A program made the position numbers and the translations under genes. This document shows positions 17,635 through 27,162 of a stretch of 64,000 nucleotides of DNA, one piece after another. The notes beneath the pieces were generated by a model. That model worked only from the letters and a program-made list of their open reading frames with translations, was not told the DNA's origin and ran no database searches. Source of the DNA: Mucilaginibacter robiniae (GTDB lineage: Bacteria > Bacteroidota > Bacteroidia > Sphingobacteriales > Sphingobacteriaceae); NCBI RefSeq assembly GCF_012849215.1, contig NZ_CP051682.1, forward strand, positions 3,286,001-3,350,000, written 5' to 3'. Numbering within the stretch: the stretch's first letter is position 1; the number at the start of each line of letters is the position of its first letter.

Positions 17635-18111
17635 TTGTTATTTATAGGGGTAAAAGCGTGCCAATCAGAGGGGATTTGGGAGTTGGATGCTTGGAATTGG
17701 ATAAAAGATCATTATTATACTGAAGGAAGCTTTCAATTATCACGAGGAAATCAACTGTCAATTGGATTAAAAAAAGGTCTTGATGTTACTTTAAACGCCG
17801 GTTCCACTGTTATGCTGGAAGGAAGCTTGAATAATCGAAAACTGATTCCTCGATTTAGCACAGCGAAAAAAATATACCCATGAGCTTGCAGCTACGTATG
17901 GTATCAGCGGTGGTATAAAATATACTTATAATAACATCAATCCAGAGCAAATTGATACTTCCTTAGGAGCACTTGGTTTTTTGGGGGCTCTGTTTCATTT
18001 GACACAAACGGAAATCTCATCAATTGGTTTGGTGGGATTGATATAGGCGTAAACCTGGCAGTATATTTTAGTATCGAAGCAGAATACAAATTAGGATTTG
18101 GAAGTAAATAA
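17635..18111 (+). pseudogene. Broken gene of unknown family (second decayed cassette)
   Basis: A continuous protein-like text emerges only across frames: SEGIWELDAWNWIKDHYYTE and on to about 17868, then YTHELAATYGISGGIKYTYN to about 17985, then GSVSFDTNGNLINWFGGIDI to a stop at 18109-18111. The breaks fall in an A7 run (17866-17872, one A too many) and a G5 run (17983-17987, one G too few). Alternating Gly/aromatic strands suggest a beta-rich domain. I do not recognise the family. No ATG start is seen (a TTG at 17635 opens the frame), so the N-terminus is probably lost. Confidence 0.55.
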
Positions 18112-18122
18112 ATTAACTAATT

Positions 18123-18233
18123 ATGTACAAGGTTGTTGTAATAATAATATTGTTTTTTCCGACACTCATGCTGTCAATATTCAGTTTATATAAATATATC
18201 ACCCTTGCTCTCGTAAGCGTCCCGCTTGTGTAA
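18123..18233 (+). CDS. Possible 36-residue membrane peptide
   Basis: ATG at 18123 opens a frame for 36 residues, MYKVVVIIILFFPTLMLSIF and onward, almost all hydrophobic. It starts 11 bp after the second broken gene and is followed by a terminator at 18256. It could be a truncated membrane protein or chance. Confidence 0.3.
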   Translation: MYKVVVIIILFFPTLMLSIFSLYKYITLALVSVPLV

Positions 18234-18255
18234 CAGTTGCATGTAATTAAAATCA

Positions 18256-18281
18256 AGCTCAACCATTGAGCTGGGTTTTTT
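18256..18281 (+). terminator. Rho-independent terminator
   Basis: AGCTCAA (18256-18262) pairs with TTGAGCT (18266-18272), followed by GGG and six T. Confidence 0.75.
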
Positions 18282-18595
18282 ATTTATTACGTTGTGGCTT
18301 TAGCCTCATGATAATGCAACTGGTCCTATTAGTTAACTTTCTCTCTTGTTACTTCTACATAAATCCTTAACGGCTATTTATAGGCAGTTTATGATAAACG
18401 TAACTTTCCTAAAGGTGAGACAAATGCGCTCTACTCAAATTTTTTCAAGAGTTGGGTAATTTTTATTTAACTTAGTTACTAAGGCCTAGTTGTTAGCAAT
18501 TAGCTAACAGGATTGTTCTGTAGTTTAAAAGTGTCTAACTGAGTTCACAAAGGTTCATCCCGAATTATACCTATAGCTTTACCCATTTAACAAAA
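18282..18595. other. Intergenic stretch without recognised features
   Basis: AT-rich sequence between the decayed cassettes and the tRNA-Lys terminator. I see no credible gene, repeat or RNA in it. Confidence 0.5.
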
Positions 18596-18625
18596 AACGC
18601 CATTTTCTTGTAAGAAAACGGCGTT
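18596..18625 (-). terminator. Terminator of the tRNA-Lys transcript
   Basis: A 14-bp stem (18596-18609 with 18612-18625, one mismatch) carries a run of six T on the minus strand. It lies 5 bp beyond the tRNA 3' end. Confidence 0.8.
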
Positions 18626-18630
18626 TCGGG

Positions 18631-18703
18631 TGACCTGGGAGAGGCTCGAACTCTCGACCCACTGATTAAGAGTCAGTTGCTCTACCAACTGAGCTACCAA
18701 GTC
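18631..18703 (-). tRNA. tRNA-Lys (anticodon CTT)
   Basis: A 73-nt cloverleaf on the minus strand. The 7-bp acceptor stem GACTTGG/CCAGGTC contains one G-U pair. The D-arm contains AGCTCAGTTGGTAGAGC, the anticodon stem is ACTGA/TCAGT with loop CTCTTAA (anticodon at 18668-18670), and the T-arm is GAGAG-TTCGAGC-CTCTC. The discriminator is A, and CCA is not encoded. It stands next to the accessory patch, but no matching attachment repeat was found. Confidence 0.95.
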
Positions 18704-18830
18704 GGGCGATTGGTTTACAAAGAAACGAAAAATAGATGTTTGTTTATAGTTTTATCATCAAGTTTTGAGTGGCTGATTTATAAGGTGTTGATACGACGTG
18801 TTTAAACCAGCTACTCAAAACTTGAAACAC

Positions 18831-20615
<1,785 letters not shown>

Positions 20616-20736
20616 TTAATAGCTTAATGACAAACTATGGCGTTTGTTATTCATGTTTTTAAAAATGCAGGGTAACAGCTGGTTAATAAACTGAAGGAAC
20701 ATAAATTGCGTTATTTATTATATAAATTCGAGCAGT

Positions 20737-20820
20737 ATGATGATCATTCTAATAGCCGGTCTGGTAATTGTAAATGCAATAGTAGCTTACAATAATTCCG
20801 AAAGCAGAAAATTGTATTAA
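20737..20820 (+). CDS. Possible 27-residue membrane peptide
   Basis: ATG 20737 opens MMIILIAGLVIVNAIVAYNN followed by SESRKLY. It has a single hydrophobic helix with a polar tail, typical of small membrane proteins. It sits in the 480-bp gap between the ABC-F gene and pyrE, which otherwise holds only the pyrE terminator. No strong ribosome binding site; chance is possible. Confidence 0.3.
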   Translation: MMIILIAGLVIVNAIVAYNNSESRKLY

Positions 20821-20878
20821 TCCGTATATAAAAGAAATTTTAAATACATAACTGTAAAATATTAAATACTTTCAAAGT

Positions 20879-20908
20879 AAAAAGGCTTGCATTTTTGTAC
20901 TGCAAGCC
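20879..20908 (-). terminator. Rho-independent terminator of pyrE
   Basis: GGCTTGCA (20884-20891) pairs with TGCAAGCC (20901-20908). On the minus strand the stem is followed by TTTTTAC. Confidence 0.8.
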
Positions 20909-20939
20909 CTATTTATATAAGAAATATTATTTTTAATGG

Positions 20940-21581
20940 TTATTTGCCCCATTCTGATGGGTTAACCCGCCATTCGTTAAGCAATGCAATGCTATCTGGG
21001 TGAATGTATTGCTTTTCTTCAGCAAATTTAAGCAGTGCCTGGTAGTTAGATAAAGTTACAAACCGGCATTTGGCTTTTTTGAAGTTCTCGTCAGCCACAT
21101 CAAAACCATAGCTGAAAATGGCAGCCAACCCTGCTACTTCGTAACCTGCATCACGTAGTGCATCTATTGCTTGCAAACTGCTTTTCCCGGTTGATATTAA
21201 ATCTTCAATCACCGCAACGCGCTTACCCGGCATTACTTCACCTTCAATTAAGTTGCCGGTACCATGATCTTTAGGTTTTGAGCGAACATAAACAAACGGC
21301 AAGCCTAGTTCTTGTGCTACTAAGGCTCCTTGCGGAATGCCTGCGGTAGCTACACCGGCAATGCAACCTACCGAACCAAATTCTTCCTGTACCATTAGGC
21401 TCAGTTTTTGACGGATGTAAGTACGGATAGCAGGGTAGGATAGGGTTACCCGATTGTCGCAGTAAATAGGCGATTTCCAACCCGATGCCCAGGTAAAAGG
21501 ATTGTTGGGTTGTAATTTAATTGCTTTAATTTGCAGCAGAAATTCAGCCACTTGCTGTTCAATCTCATTTTTATTAAACAT
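20940..21581 (-). CDS. pyrE: Orotate phosphoribosyltransferase
   Basis: Pyrimidine biosynthesis enzyme that joins orotate to PRPP to give orotidine monophosphate. It has 213 residues, the usual length. The N-terminus MFNKNEIEQQVAEFLLQIKA and the substrate region FTWASGWKSPIYCDNR are typical, and the PRPP motif VAVIEDLISTGKSSLQA lies near residues 115-131. The start codon shares bases with the start codon of the divergent NUDIX gene (CATG at 21579-21582). A terminator follows the stop. Confidence 0.97.
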   Translation of the reverse strand: MFNKNEIEQQVAEFLLQIKAIKLQPNNPFTWASGWKSPIYCDNRVTLSYPAIRTYIRQKLSLMVQEEFGSVGCIAGVATAGIPQGALVAQELGLPFVYVRSKPKDHGTGNLIEGEVMPGKRVAVIEDLISTGKSSLQAIDALRDAGYEVAGLAAIFSYGFDVADENFKKAKCRFVTLSNYQALLKFAEEKQYIHPDSIALLNEWRVNPSEWGK

Positions 21582-22221
21582 GGCTCAAAAGTACAGAATT
21601 TATATCAACCAGAAAGTGATTCTATTAACAGAAGGGGCTCCGGCTCATTCGGAAAATTATGAACAGCTTGATGCGCAAACCTTTGACTTGAAAAAAATAT
21701 ATGCGCAACTGAATAATAGCCATCAGCAGCTGTACTATTTTGTGCTGTGTAAAGATGCTAAAGCTTTTTTACGAAAAATTAAAAAGAGCGTAACTGTAAT
21801 TGAGGCTGCCGGTGGTTTGGTTAAAAATCAGAAAGGTGACTATTTATTTATTTTCAGAAACGGCAAATGGGATATACCTAAGGGCAAACTGGAGAAAGGT
21901 GAGAAACCTAAACAAAGCGCCGTACGCGAGGTAGAGGAAGAATGTGGTATTGCTATCGGCAAATGTGGGGATAAAATCATCAATACCTACCATGTGTACA
22001 CTATGAAGGGGGAGGTGGTACTGAAAAAGACCTACTGGTATAAAATGAAATATAAAGGCAAAGCCAAACTAGTGCCGCAAACCGAAGAAGGGATTACTGA
22101 TGTGAAGTGGCTAAGCAAAAACGATATTGCCACCGTTACCAGTAATACATTTCCATCTATTATTGATGTATTATGGAAGCGTGATTTGCTTATAGATATT
22201 CCAACGCCTCTGTTGGAATAA
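21580..22221 (+). CDS. NUDIX hydrolase
   Basis: Hydrolase of nucleoside diphosphate-linked compounds, 213 residues. The NUDIX box (G-x5-E-x7-REVEEECGI pattern) begins at GKLEKGEKPKQSAVREVEEE, near residues 104-123. A roughly 75-residue N-terminal domain without recognised motifs precedes it. The start at 21580 gives MAQKYRIYINQKVILLTE and overlaps the pyrE start codon head to head. The 3' end overlaps the coaD 3' end by 32 bp. Substrate unknown; a house-cleaning role on nucleotides would fit the pyrE neighbourhood. Confidence 0.9.
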   Translation: MAQKYRIYINQKVILLTEGAPAHSENYEQLDAQTFDLKKIYAQLNNSHQQLYYFVLCKDAKAFLRKIKKSVTVIEAAGGLVKNQKGDYLFIFRNGKWDIPKGKLEKGEKPKQSAVREVEEECGIAIGKCGDKIINTYHVYTMKGEVVLKKTYWYKMKYKGKAKLVPQTEEGITDVKWLSKNDIATVTSNTFPSIIDVLWKRDLLIDIPTPLLE

Positions 22222-22651
22222 ACTGACTTACATCGCCTTGATGGCGTAAAATTTCGCGCACGATGGTGGAACTGATGGAAGAATAGCCGGGTTTGCTTAC
22301 AATAAAGATACTTTCAATATCGGGTGCCAGTGCGTGATTCATCTGGGCGATGGCTTTTTCATATTCAAAGTCTGATACAGTACGGATACCTCTAATCATG
22401 TAACCGGCACTAATACTTTTGCAAAAATCTACCGTTAAGCCTTCATAAGCAATAACATGAATTTTGGGTTCATGCTCAAATACGGCACGCAGCATTTGCT
22501 CACGCTGACTGATGGTTAAAAAACCTTGCTTGTTGCTGTTTACCCCAATGCCGATGTATAACTTATCGAACAAACTTACTGAGCGTTTTACAATATCCAC
22601 GTGGGCTTTGGTAACCGGATCAAACGAACCCGGAAACAGGGCAACTTTCAT
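22190..22651 (-). CDS. coaD: Phosphopantetheine adenylyltransferase
   Basis: Catalyses the transfer of AMP from ATP to 4'-phosphopantetheine in coenzyme A synthesis. The 153-residue length is normal. The N-terminal nucleotidyl transferase motif reads ALFPGSFDPVTKAHVDIVKR (canonical GSFDPxxxGH; here the Gly before His is Ala). The downstream motif MIRGIRTVSDFEYE and the C-terminal ISSTIVREI (canonical ISSTxVR) match the family. The gene converges with the NUDIX gene, overlapping it by 32 bp. Confidence 0.96.
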   Translation of the reverse strand: MKVALFPGSFDPVTKAHVDIVKRSVSLFDKLYIGIGVNSNKQGFLTISQREQMLRAVFEHEPKIHVIAYEGLTVDFCKSISAGYMIRGIRTVSDFEYEKAIAQMNHALAPDIESIFIVSKPGYSSISSTIVREILRHQGDVSQFIPTEALEYL

Positions 22652-22765
22652 AAGCTTTGTATTAGCGTTTTGGCCAAAGGTAGGTTTTATTTCGGATTTG
22701 AAGTATTACCAGTTATTGTGTTACAGGTAATGCTAAATTGTAATCTGCAGTCAAAGTTATCTGCA

Positions 22766-23821
22766 TTAACGGCGTTTAACAGTAGGCTGGGTTTTCAGCC
22801 AATCAAATACATCCTTGGCTACATCATCCCAATGTTCCCGATTCGAAATTCTACGACCTTCTTCATCGTAAGTGGCTTGAAAAAAGTTGTGGTCGTACCC
22901 AAGGTAAGGTTTCAATGTATAGTTATGTTTACCTAGTCGTATAAAATCTAGGGGCAGTAAGTCGCAATAATCGGCGGTATTATCAGCCGTGCCATAGCCA
23001 ATAAATAACGGAACTTTAATTTTAAGTAGATAATTTAAGGATGGTTTAGAAAAGCTGATCCATGCTTTATTCGTGTCACCGCCTGCACTATGTGTATCAT
23101 TAGGCTTCTGGTTGATGGTAGCCCATTGGGTGTATAAAGTATCTATTTGTTGCTGCGCCTCCTGGTTGCTTATTTTACCCCAAAGGGCATCTTTGCGTAG
23201 TTGCCGTATATTCTGGTCGTACCTTCCCAAGGGATTACCCGATAAATAAACCACTTGCGTTACGTGTGGATTAATGGCGCCTACTTTAGCCACTACCTTA
23301 CTGCCCTGCGAATGACCGCAGATTACGATTTTAGTAGCATCTACCCATTTTTGTTTAGCTAAATAATTAATCACTTCATTGGCTTGGCTTACGTAATAAT
23401 CCAAGTAGCTTCTGTCAAAATATGCTTGTGGTGTTTTATGGGTTACCGGATCAAGGTACAAATAGTTGGGGTCGGCCGAGTAGGTAAAAACCGGGATGGC
23501 TGGTTTGCTGATAATGACAAAGCGATAATCTTTTAAATAGGGTTTGTATAAGAAAGGCAAAAACTGCTGCCAGGTATGTGTAGCATCTTCCTTCCAGAAT
23601 AAAGCAGTAGGTAATGAGCCCTGACTGAATAGGAATATAGGCTTTTTTTGTTTAAAGACGGTATCGCTCACAATAAAATGGATGCTGTCTAACCTACCCT
23701 TAATGCTGAAAACGGTAAAGCCAAAATCTTTAGGCGAATTTTTAGGATGTGTTTGCTGGGCAGAAACTTGCCCCGTAAACCATATGGCTAAAATGATAAG
23801 GTGAATAGCTTTACGCTGCAT
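22766..23821 (-). CDS. Secreted alpha/beta hydrolase
   Basis: Protein of 351 residues from Met at 23821 (MQRKAIHLIILAIWFTGQVS, signal peptide cleaved near AQQ). The nucleophile elbow is GHSQG (VICGHSQGSKVVAKVG). GYGTADNTADYCD and the His in GYDHNFF supply plausible acid and base residues. The fold resembles prolyl oligopeptidase-like or BAAT-type hydrolases; the substrate is unknown. It stands alone between coaD and the phospholipase C-like gene, both on the same strand. Confidence 0.85.
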   Translation of the reverse strand: MQRKAIHLIILAIWFTGQVSAQQTHPKNSPKDFGFTVFSIKGRLDSIHFIVSDTVFKQKKPIFLFSQGSLPTALFWKEDATHTWQQFLPFLYKPYLKDYRFVIISKPAIPVFTYSADPNYLYLDPVTHKTPQAYFDRSYLDYYVSQANEVINYLAKQKWVDATKIVICGHSQGSKVVAKVGAINPHVTQVVYLSGNPLGRYDQNIRQLRKDALWGKISNQEAQQQIDTLYTQWATINQKPNDTHSAGGDTNKAWISFSKPSLNYLLKIKVPLFIGYGTADNTADYCDLLPLDFIRLGKHNYTLKPYLGYDHNFFQATYDEEGRRISNREHWDDVAKDVFDWLKTQPTVKRR

Positions 23822-23969
23822 AGGCGCTAAATAAAGCATATTCATAATAAGTAGCAGGTGAGTATTAAAGCTTTAACATCATTTAACATTTACTGTAAAG
23901 CACAAAATTGTAAATGCTTGCTAAGTTTTACTGAGTAAAGGTAAATTAATCAAAGCTGCTATATATTTG

Positions 23970-24980
23970 CTAGTTTTCACGCAGTGTACCTTTTCCTTCC
24001 AGCGTTTTGTTTATCAAGCCATAATCGGGTAAGGGAGCAATTTTTCCGGCCTTATAAAGGTTTTCTTCCCGAATGATAGCAGCACGATCGGCAGCAGATG
24101 GTGGGCTGACTATCAGTTTATTTAAGTTGGGTTGCCCGGCATCTACCCAAGCCGAAAACCAGTAGCTGCCAATGTTTAGAATGGCTGTCCGTAACCGACG
24201 TTGCACCATGCCATGCAAGGCCTGGTTGTAAGCTTTACAGTAAGCTACCGAGTAATCTTTCACCTTGCGGTTACCACGTTGCATAAGGGCATACTTCAGG
24301 CTATCAGGAAAGGTAAGATGAAGCTTATGTTCCGTACGTAAAACGGTGTCGGCGCATTTAAATGAACCTCTGCAAATAATGAATGCCTGCCAGAGTGGAT
24401 TTTCCAGGTAATGAGCTTTACCTGCATACCAGTTGTATTGATTACCAAACTGCTCAGGCAGGCGGCTTTCCCAAAGGGCATGAACGCCGGCTTGGTGGGT
24501 AAGCTGCCCATCGTAGTTTTGTGTAAGGTGCAACGGTACGCAGGCATCGGCCACATAATGGCCCAGGTAAACCGAATGATGCAGAATAGCACTGGTGTCA
24601 TGTGCTTTGAAAGCAGCTACCAGCTTGTAGTATTGGTACTGTATGGCCCAGGGTAGGGTACCATATTTATTCAGTGTATCGGCTGTGTATTTTTTAGCAG
24701 CGTCGTTCCATTTTTGCGGCACAGTATGAAACGGGTCGCGGCCATAATGGTCGGCATTGAAAAAATGGTGGGCCGCTTCTGTTGAATCTACATAGCGGCG
24801 GCGGTCAGGACTGATGGCCTCAGCTGTAAGATACTCCCGGTTAGCCTCATAAAAGCCAGCCATACCTTTCGGGAGCGTAAATATAGCCAGCCTATTGAGC
24901 CGGTAATGTGCATAAAACCCCCATGAAGAGCAACATAATAAAAGAATGATGCTTAGCCAGAGTAAAAAAATGCGTTGCAT
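23970..24980 (-). CDS. Zinc-dependent phospholipase C/S1-P1 nuclease-like protein
   Basis: Exported protein of 336 residues. A signal segment (LLWLSIILLLCCSS) ends just before WGFYAHYRLN. In zinc-dependent phospholipase C and S1/P1 nucleases a Trp at the mature N-terminus and nearby His residues bind the trinuclear zinc centre. More His/Asp ligands appear in EAAHHFFNADHYG, HHSVYLGHYVADACVPLHLT and HQAGVHALWESRL. The spacing HxxxD in LGHYVADACVPLH is characteristic. Whether it cleaves phospholipids or nucleic acids cannot be read from sequence. Confidence 0.85.
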   Translation of the reverse strand: MQRIFLLWLSIILLLCCSSWGFYAHYRLNRLAIFTLPKGMAGFYEANREYLTAEAISPDRRRYVDSTEAAHHFFNADHYGRDPFHTVPQKWNDAAKKYTADTLNKYGTLPWAIQYQYYKLVAAFKAHDTSAILHHSVYLGHYVADACVPLHLTQNYDGQLTHQAGVHALWESRLPEQFGNQYNWYAGKAHYLENPLWQAFIICRGSFKCADTVLRTEHKLHLTFPDSLKYALMQRGNRKVKDYSVAYCKAYNQALHGMVQRRLRTAILNIGSYWFSAWVDAGQPNLNKLIVSPPSAADRAAIIREENLYKAGKIAPLPDYGLINKTLEGKGTLREN

Positions 24981-25151
24981 ATCGGTAGGGTAATGTTTTG
25001 ATTTGTAAATACTTGTAAGTAATAGCAGCTGTTTTGGTGATAAAAAATTACCAATGTCATACCATAAATTTCGTTTTTTGGCGTAATATATAACAACAGT
25101 GCCTGTATTTTACGGACCTGTAAATTTGTGTTACTATTAACTGAATTGCAA

Positions 25152-25853
25152 ATGAAAGTATTTACATCTACCTTTTCAAAACAAGCTTTAACCCGTGCCG
25201 GTGCCGTTTTACTGGCTTTTACTATGTTAGTCTCGTGCAAGAAAGACGACCCCTATGACTTTGATGGCACGTACTATGCACAAGTAAACTTCATTAACGC
25301 TAGCTCTGATGCAGGCTCTGCTAGCCTTTTTATTGATGACGTTCAGCGTACACCTAACGCAGTAGCTTATGGCAATGCATCAGGGTACAATAAGTGTTAT
25401 GCAGGCCAGCAAACAGCTACTGTTCAGGCAGGCAACAATCAAACTGTGGTAGCTACCTCAAGCGTTCAGTTGGATGCCAATACTAATTATACCATCTTTT
25501 TGGCAGGCCAAAGCGGCGCACTAAGCTTAATACAAGTTACTGACGATATGACCGCACCTTCAACCGGCAACGCTAAGGTACGTTTTGTAAATGCATCCTC
25601 TAATGCTTCAGGTGCCAGTTTAACATTTGGTTCTACTATAATAGCTTCTAATGTTAACTACACATCAGGAAGTGCCTATTCAGAAATTAAAGCAGGCAGT
25701 TATGCTGCAGTACTTGTTAGCGGTTCAACAAAAGTAACCAACACAGCTATAACACTGGAAAGCGGCAAAATATATACGCTATATGCCAAAGGGGTAGCAG
25801 GCAACACTTCGTCGGCCAATGCCCTGACTATTGGCATATTCCAAAATAAATAA
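25152..25853 (+). CDS. DUF4397 domain lipoprotein
   Basis: Surface or periplasmic lipoprotein of 233 residues. Start at 25152 (MKVFTSTFSKQALTRAGAVL) with lipobox LVSC. Two beta-rich repeats open with the similar strings AQVNFINASSDAGSASLFID and AKVRFVNASSNASGASLTFG, typical of the DUF4397 fold. Function unknown; homologues are common in Bacteroidota and are thought to be adhesin-like or structural. Single gene, not part of an obvious operon. Confidence 0.88.
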   Translation: MKVFTSTFSKQALTRAGAVLLAFTMLVSCKKDDPYDFDGTYYAQVNFINASSDAGSASLFIDDVQRTPNAVAYGNASGYNKCYAGQQTATVQAGNNQTVVATSSVQLDANTNYTIFLAGQSGALSLIQVTDDMTAPSTGNAKVRFVNASSNASGASLTFGSTIIASNVNYTSGSAYSEIKAGSYAAVLVSGSTKVTNTAITLESGKIYTLYAKGVAGNTSSANALTIGIFQNK

Positions 25854-25909
25854 TTGTTGTTGAATGATTTAAGGTTAGTGAATTATTAATAAATTTTTTA
25901 AAACAAGCT

Positions 25910-25941
25910 ATTGTTAATTAAAAACATTTGAAATATATTTG
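25910..25941 (+). promoter_or_regulatory. Promoter of rpsT
   Basis: A perfect TATATTTG (-7 type TAnnTTTG) at 25934-25941 is preceded by ATTG at 25910-25913 with a 20-bp spacer. This matches the Bacteroidota housekeeping promoter. It lies 36 bp before the rpsT start, in front of a strongly expressed gene. Confidence 0.65.
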
Positions 25942-25976
25942 CAGTCCGAAAATTAAAGAAAGAATATTTAGCTAAA

Positions 25977-26231
25977 ATGGCAAATCATAAATCAGCAATA
26001 AAAAGAATTAGAGCCAATGCTGCGAAACGTTTACGCAACAGATACCAGGCTAAAACTACCAGAAATGCGATTAAGAAATTAAGAAGCAGTACAAGCAAAG
26101 TTGAGGCTGCTCCTTTACTGAATACTGTAATTTCAATGCTGGACCGTTTAGCTAAGAAAAACGTAATTCATAAAAACAAAGCTTCTAACAATAAGTCAAA
26201 ACTGACTAAATTTGTTAACGGCTTACAATAA
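25977..26231 (+). CDS. rpsT: 30S ribosomal protein S20
   Basis: Small-subunit ribosomal protein binding 16S rRNA. The 84 residues are lysine/arginine-rich and typical: [20 protein letters not shown] at the start and [19 protein letters not shown] at the end. It has its own promoter-like site upstream and a Rho-independent terminator 20 bp downstream, so it is a single-gene unit. Confidence 0.98.
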   Translation: MANHKSAIKRIRANAAKRLRNRYQAKTTRNAIKKLRSSTSKVEAAPLLNTVISMLDRLAKKNVIHKNKASNNKSKLTKFVNGLQ

Positions 26232-26250
26232 TTACAAATAAAGCTATTTT

Positions 26251-26285
26251 AAAAGGCTGTACCTGCTGGTGCAGCCTTTTTGTTT
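26251..26285 (+). terminator. Rho-independent terminator of rpsT
   Basis: A 13-bp stem (26251-26263 with 26268-26280, one G-U) with loop TGCT, followed by a T-run. Confidence 0.9.
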
Positions 26286-26314
26286 TTATTGGTTTTTTTA
26301 TATAGCTTAACCAC

Positions 26315-27013
26315 GTGGAAGCTTACGAAACCAAAATCAGCATAAAAGCCTGGGCTGAAGAAGATCGCCCGCGTGAAAAGCTGAACAGCCAGGGCCGACG
26401 TGCACTAAGTGATGCCGAACTGATTGCTATACTGATAGGATCGGGCAGTCGTACCGAATCGGCTGTGGAGCTGAGCAAACGTATTTTGCACCATTATGAT
26501 AACGATTTGCAAAAGTTGGGTAAGGTTTCGGTAAATGAGCTTTCGCGTTTTAAAGGGATAGGCGAAGCTAAAGCCATATCTATTATTGCAGCACTGGAGT
26601 TGGGCCGCAGGCGTGGTGATACCGAGGTTAAAATACCGGAAACTATTACTGGCAGCAACAGTGTTTACCAAGTAATGCGCCGCCACTTGGTAGATTTAAA
26701 TCATGAAGAGTTCTGGATATTGCTATTGAGCCGCAGTTGTAAAATTATTAGCAAAGAACTGATTAGCAAAGGCGGATTGTCGGGCACTGTGGCCGATCCT
26801 AAAATTATTTTTCATATTGCATTACAGCACCAGGCATCCAGTATTATCCTGGCGCATAATCATCCGTCGGGCAACCTCAAGCCCAGCCAGCAGGATATTG
26901 ACCTGACTAAAAAAATACATCAAGCTGGCCGCATTCTGGATATTGGCGTGCTGGACCACCTTATTATTACTGATGGTGGTTACTACAGCTTTGCAGATGA
27001 AGGAATGTTGTGA
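26315..27013 (+). CDS. radC: RadC family JAB-domain protein
   Basis: Protein of 232 residues historically named DNA repair protein RadC. It has an N-terminal helix-hairpin-helix-like part (ELSRFKGIGEAKAISIIAAL, about 68-87) and a C-terminal JAB/MPN metalloprotease-like domain with HNHPSGNLKPSQQD. The start codon is GTG at 26315; no ATG fits better, and the encoded MEAYETKISIKAWAEEDRPR looks complete. Its true role is unsettled; a repair function is not well supported in the family. Same strand as rpsT but separated by its terminator. Confidence 0.92.
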   Translation: MEAYETKISIKAWAEEDRPREKLNSQGRRALSDAELIAILIGSGSRTESAVELSKRILHHYDNDLQKLGKVSVNELSRFKGIGEAKAISIIAALELGRRRGDTEVKIPETITGSNSVYQVMRRHLVDLNHEEFWILLLSRSCKIISKELISKGGLSGTVADPKIIFHIALQHQASSIILAHNHPSGNLKPSQQDIDLTKKIHQAGRILDIGVLDHLIITDGGYYSFADEGML

Positions 27014-27162
27014 TAATTACTGTAAATAATACAGCCTATATTCGCAAACTTTGCAGTGTATTTGCTGTAATATTATGCAGTTAACTTTTGCCGGTTTGCG
27101 CAGTTGGCACATAGACGTATGAATAAACATTTTAGCTATTTACTTACAAAAATTTTACGCCG

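Noticed and set aside
18631..18703. tRNA-Lys as integration site of a genomic island
   Set aside because: No integrase gene and no repeat of the tRNA 3' end were found in the neighbouring accessory patch.
27014..27083. Imperfect dyad between radC and the LOV kinase (TACAGC 27030-27035 with GCTGTA 27064-27069)
   Set aside because: Pairing is short and interrupted, with no T-run; not convincing as a terminator or switch.
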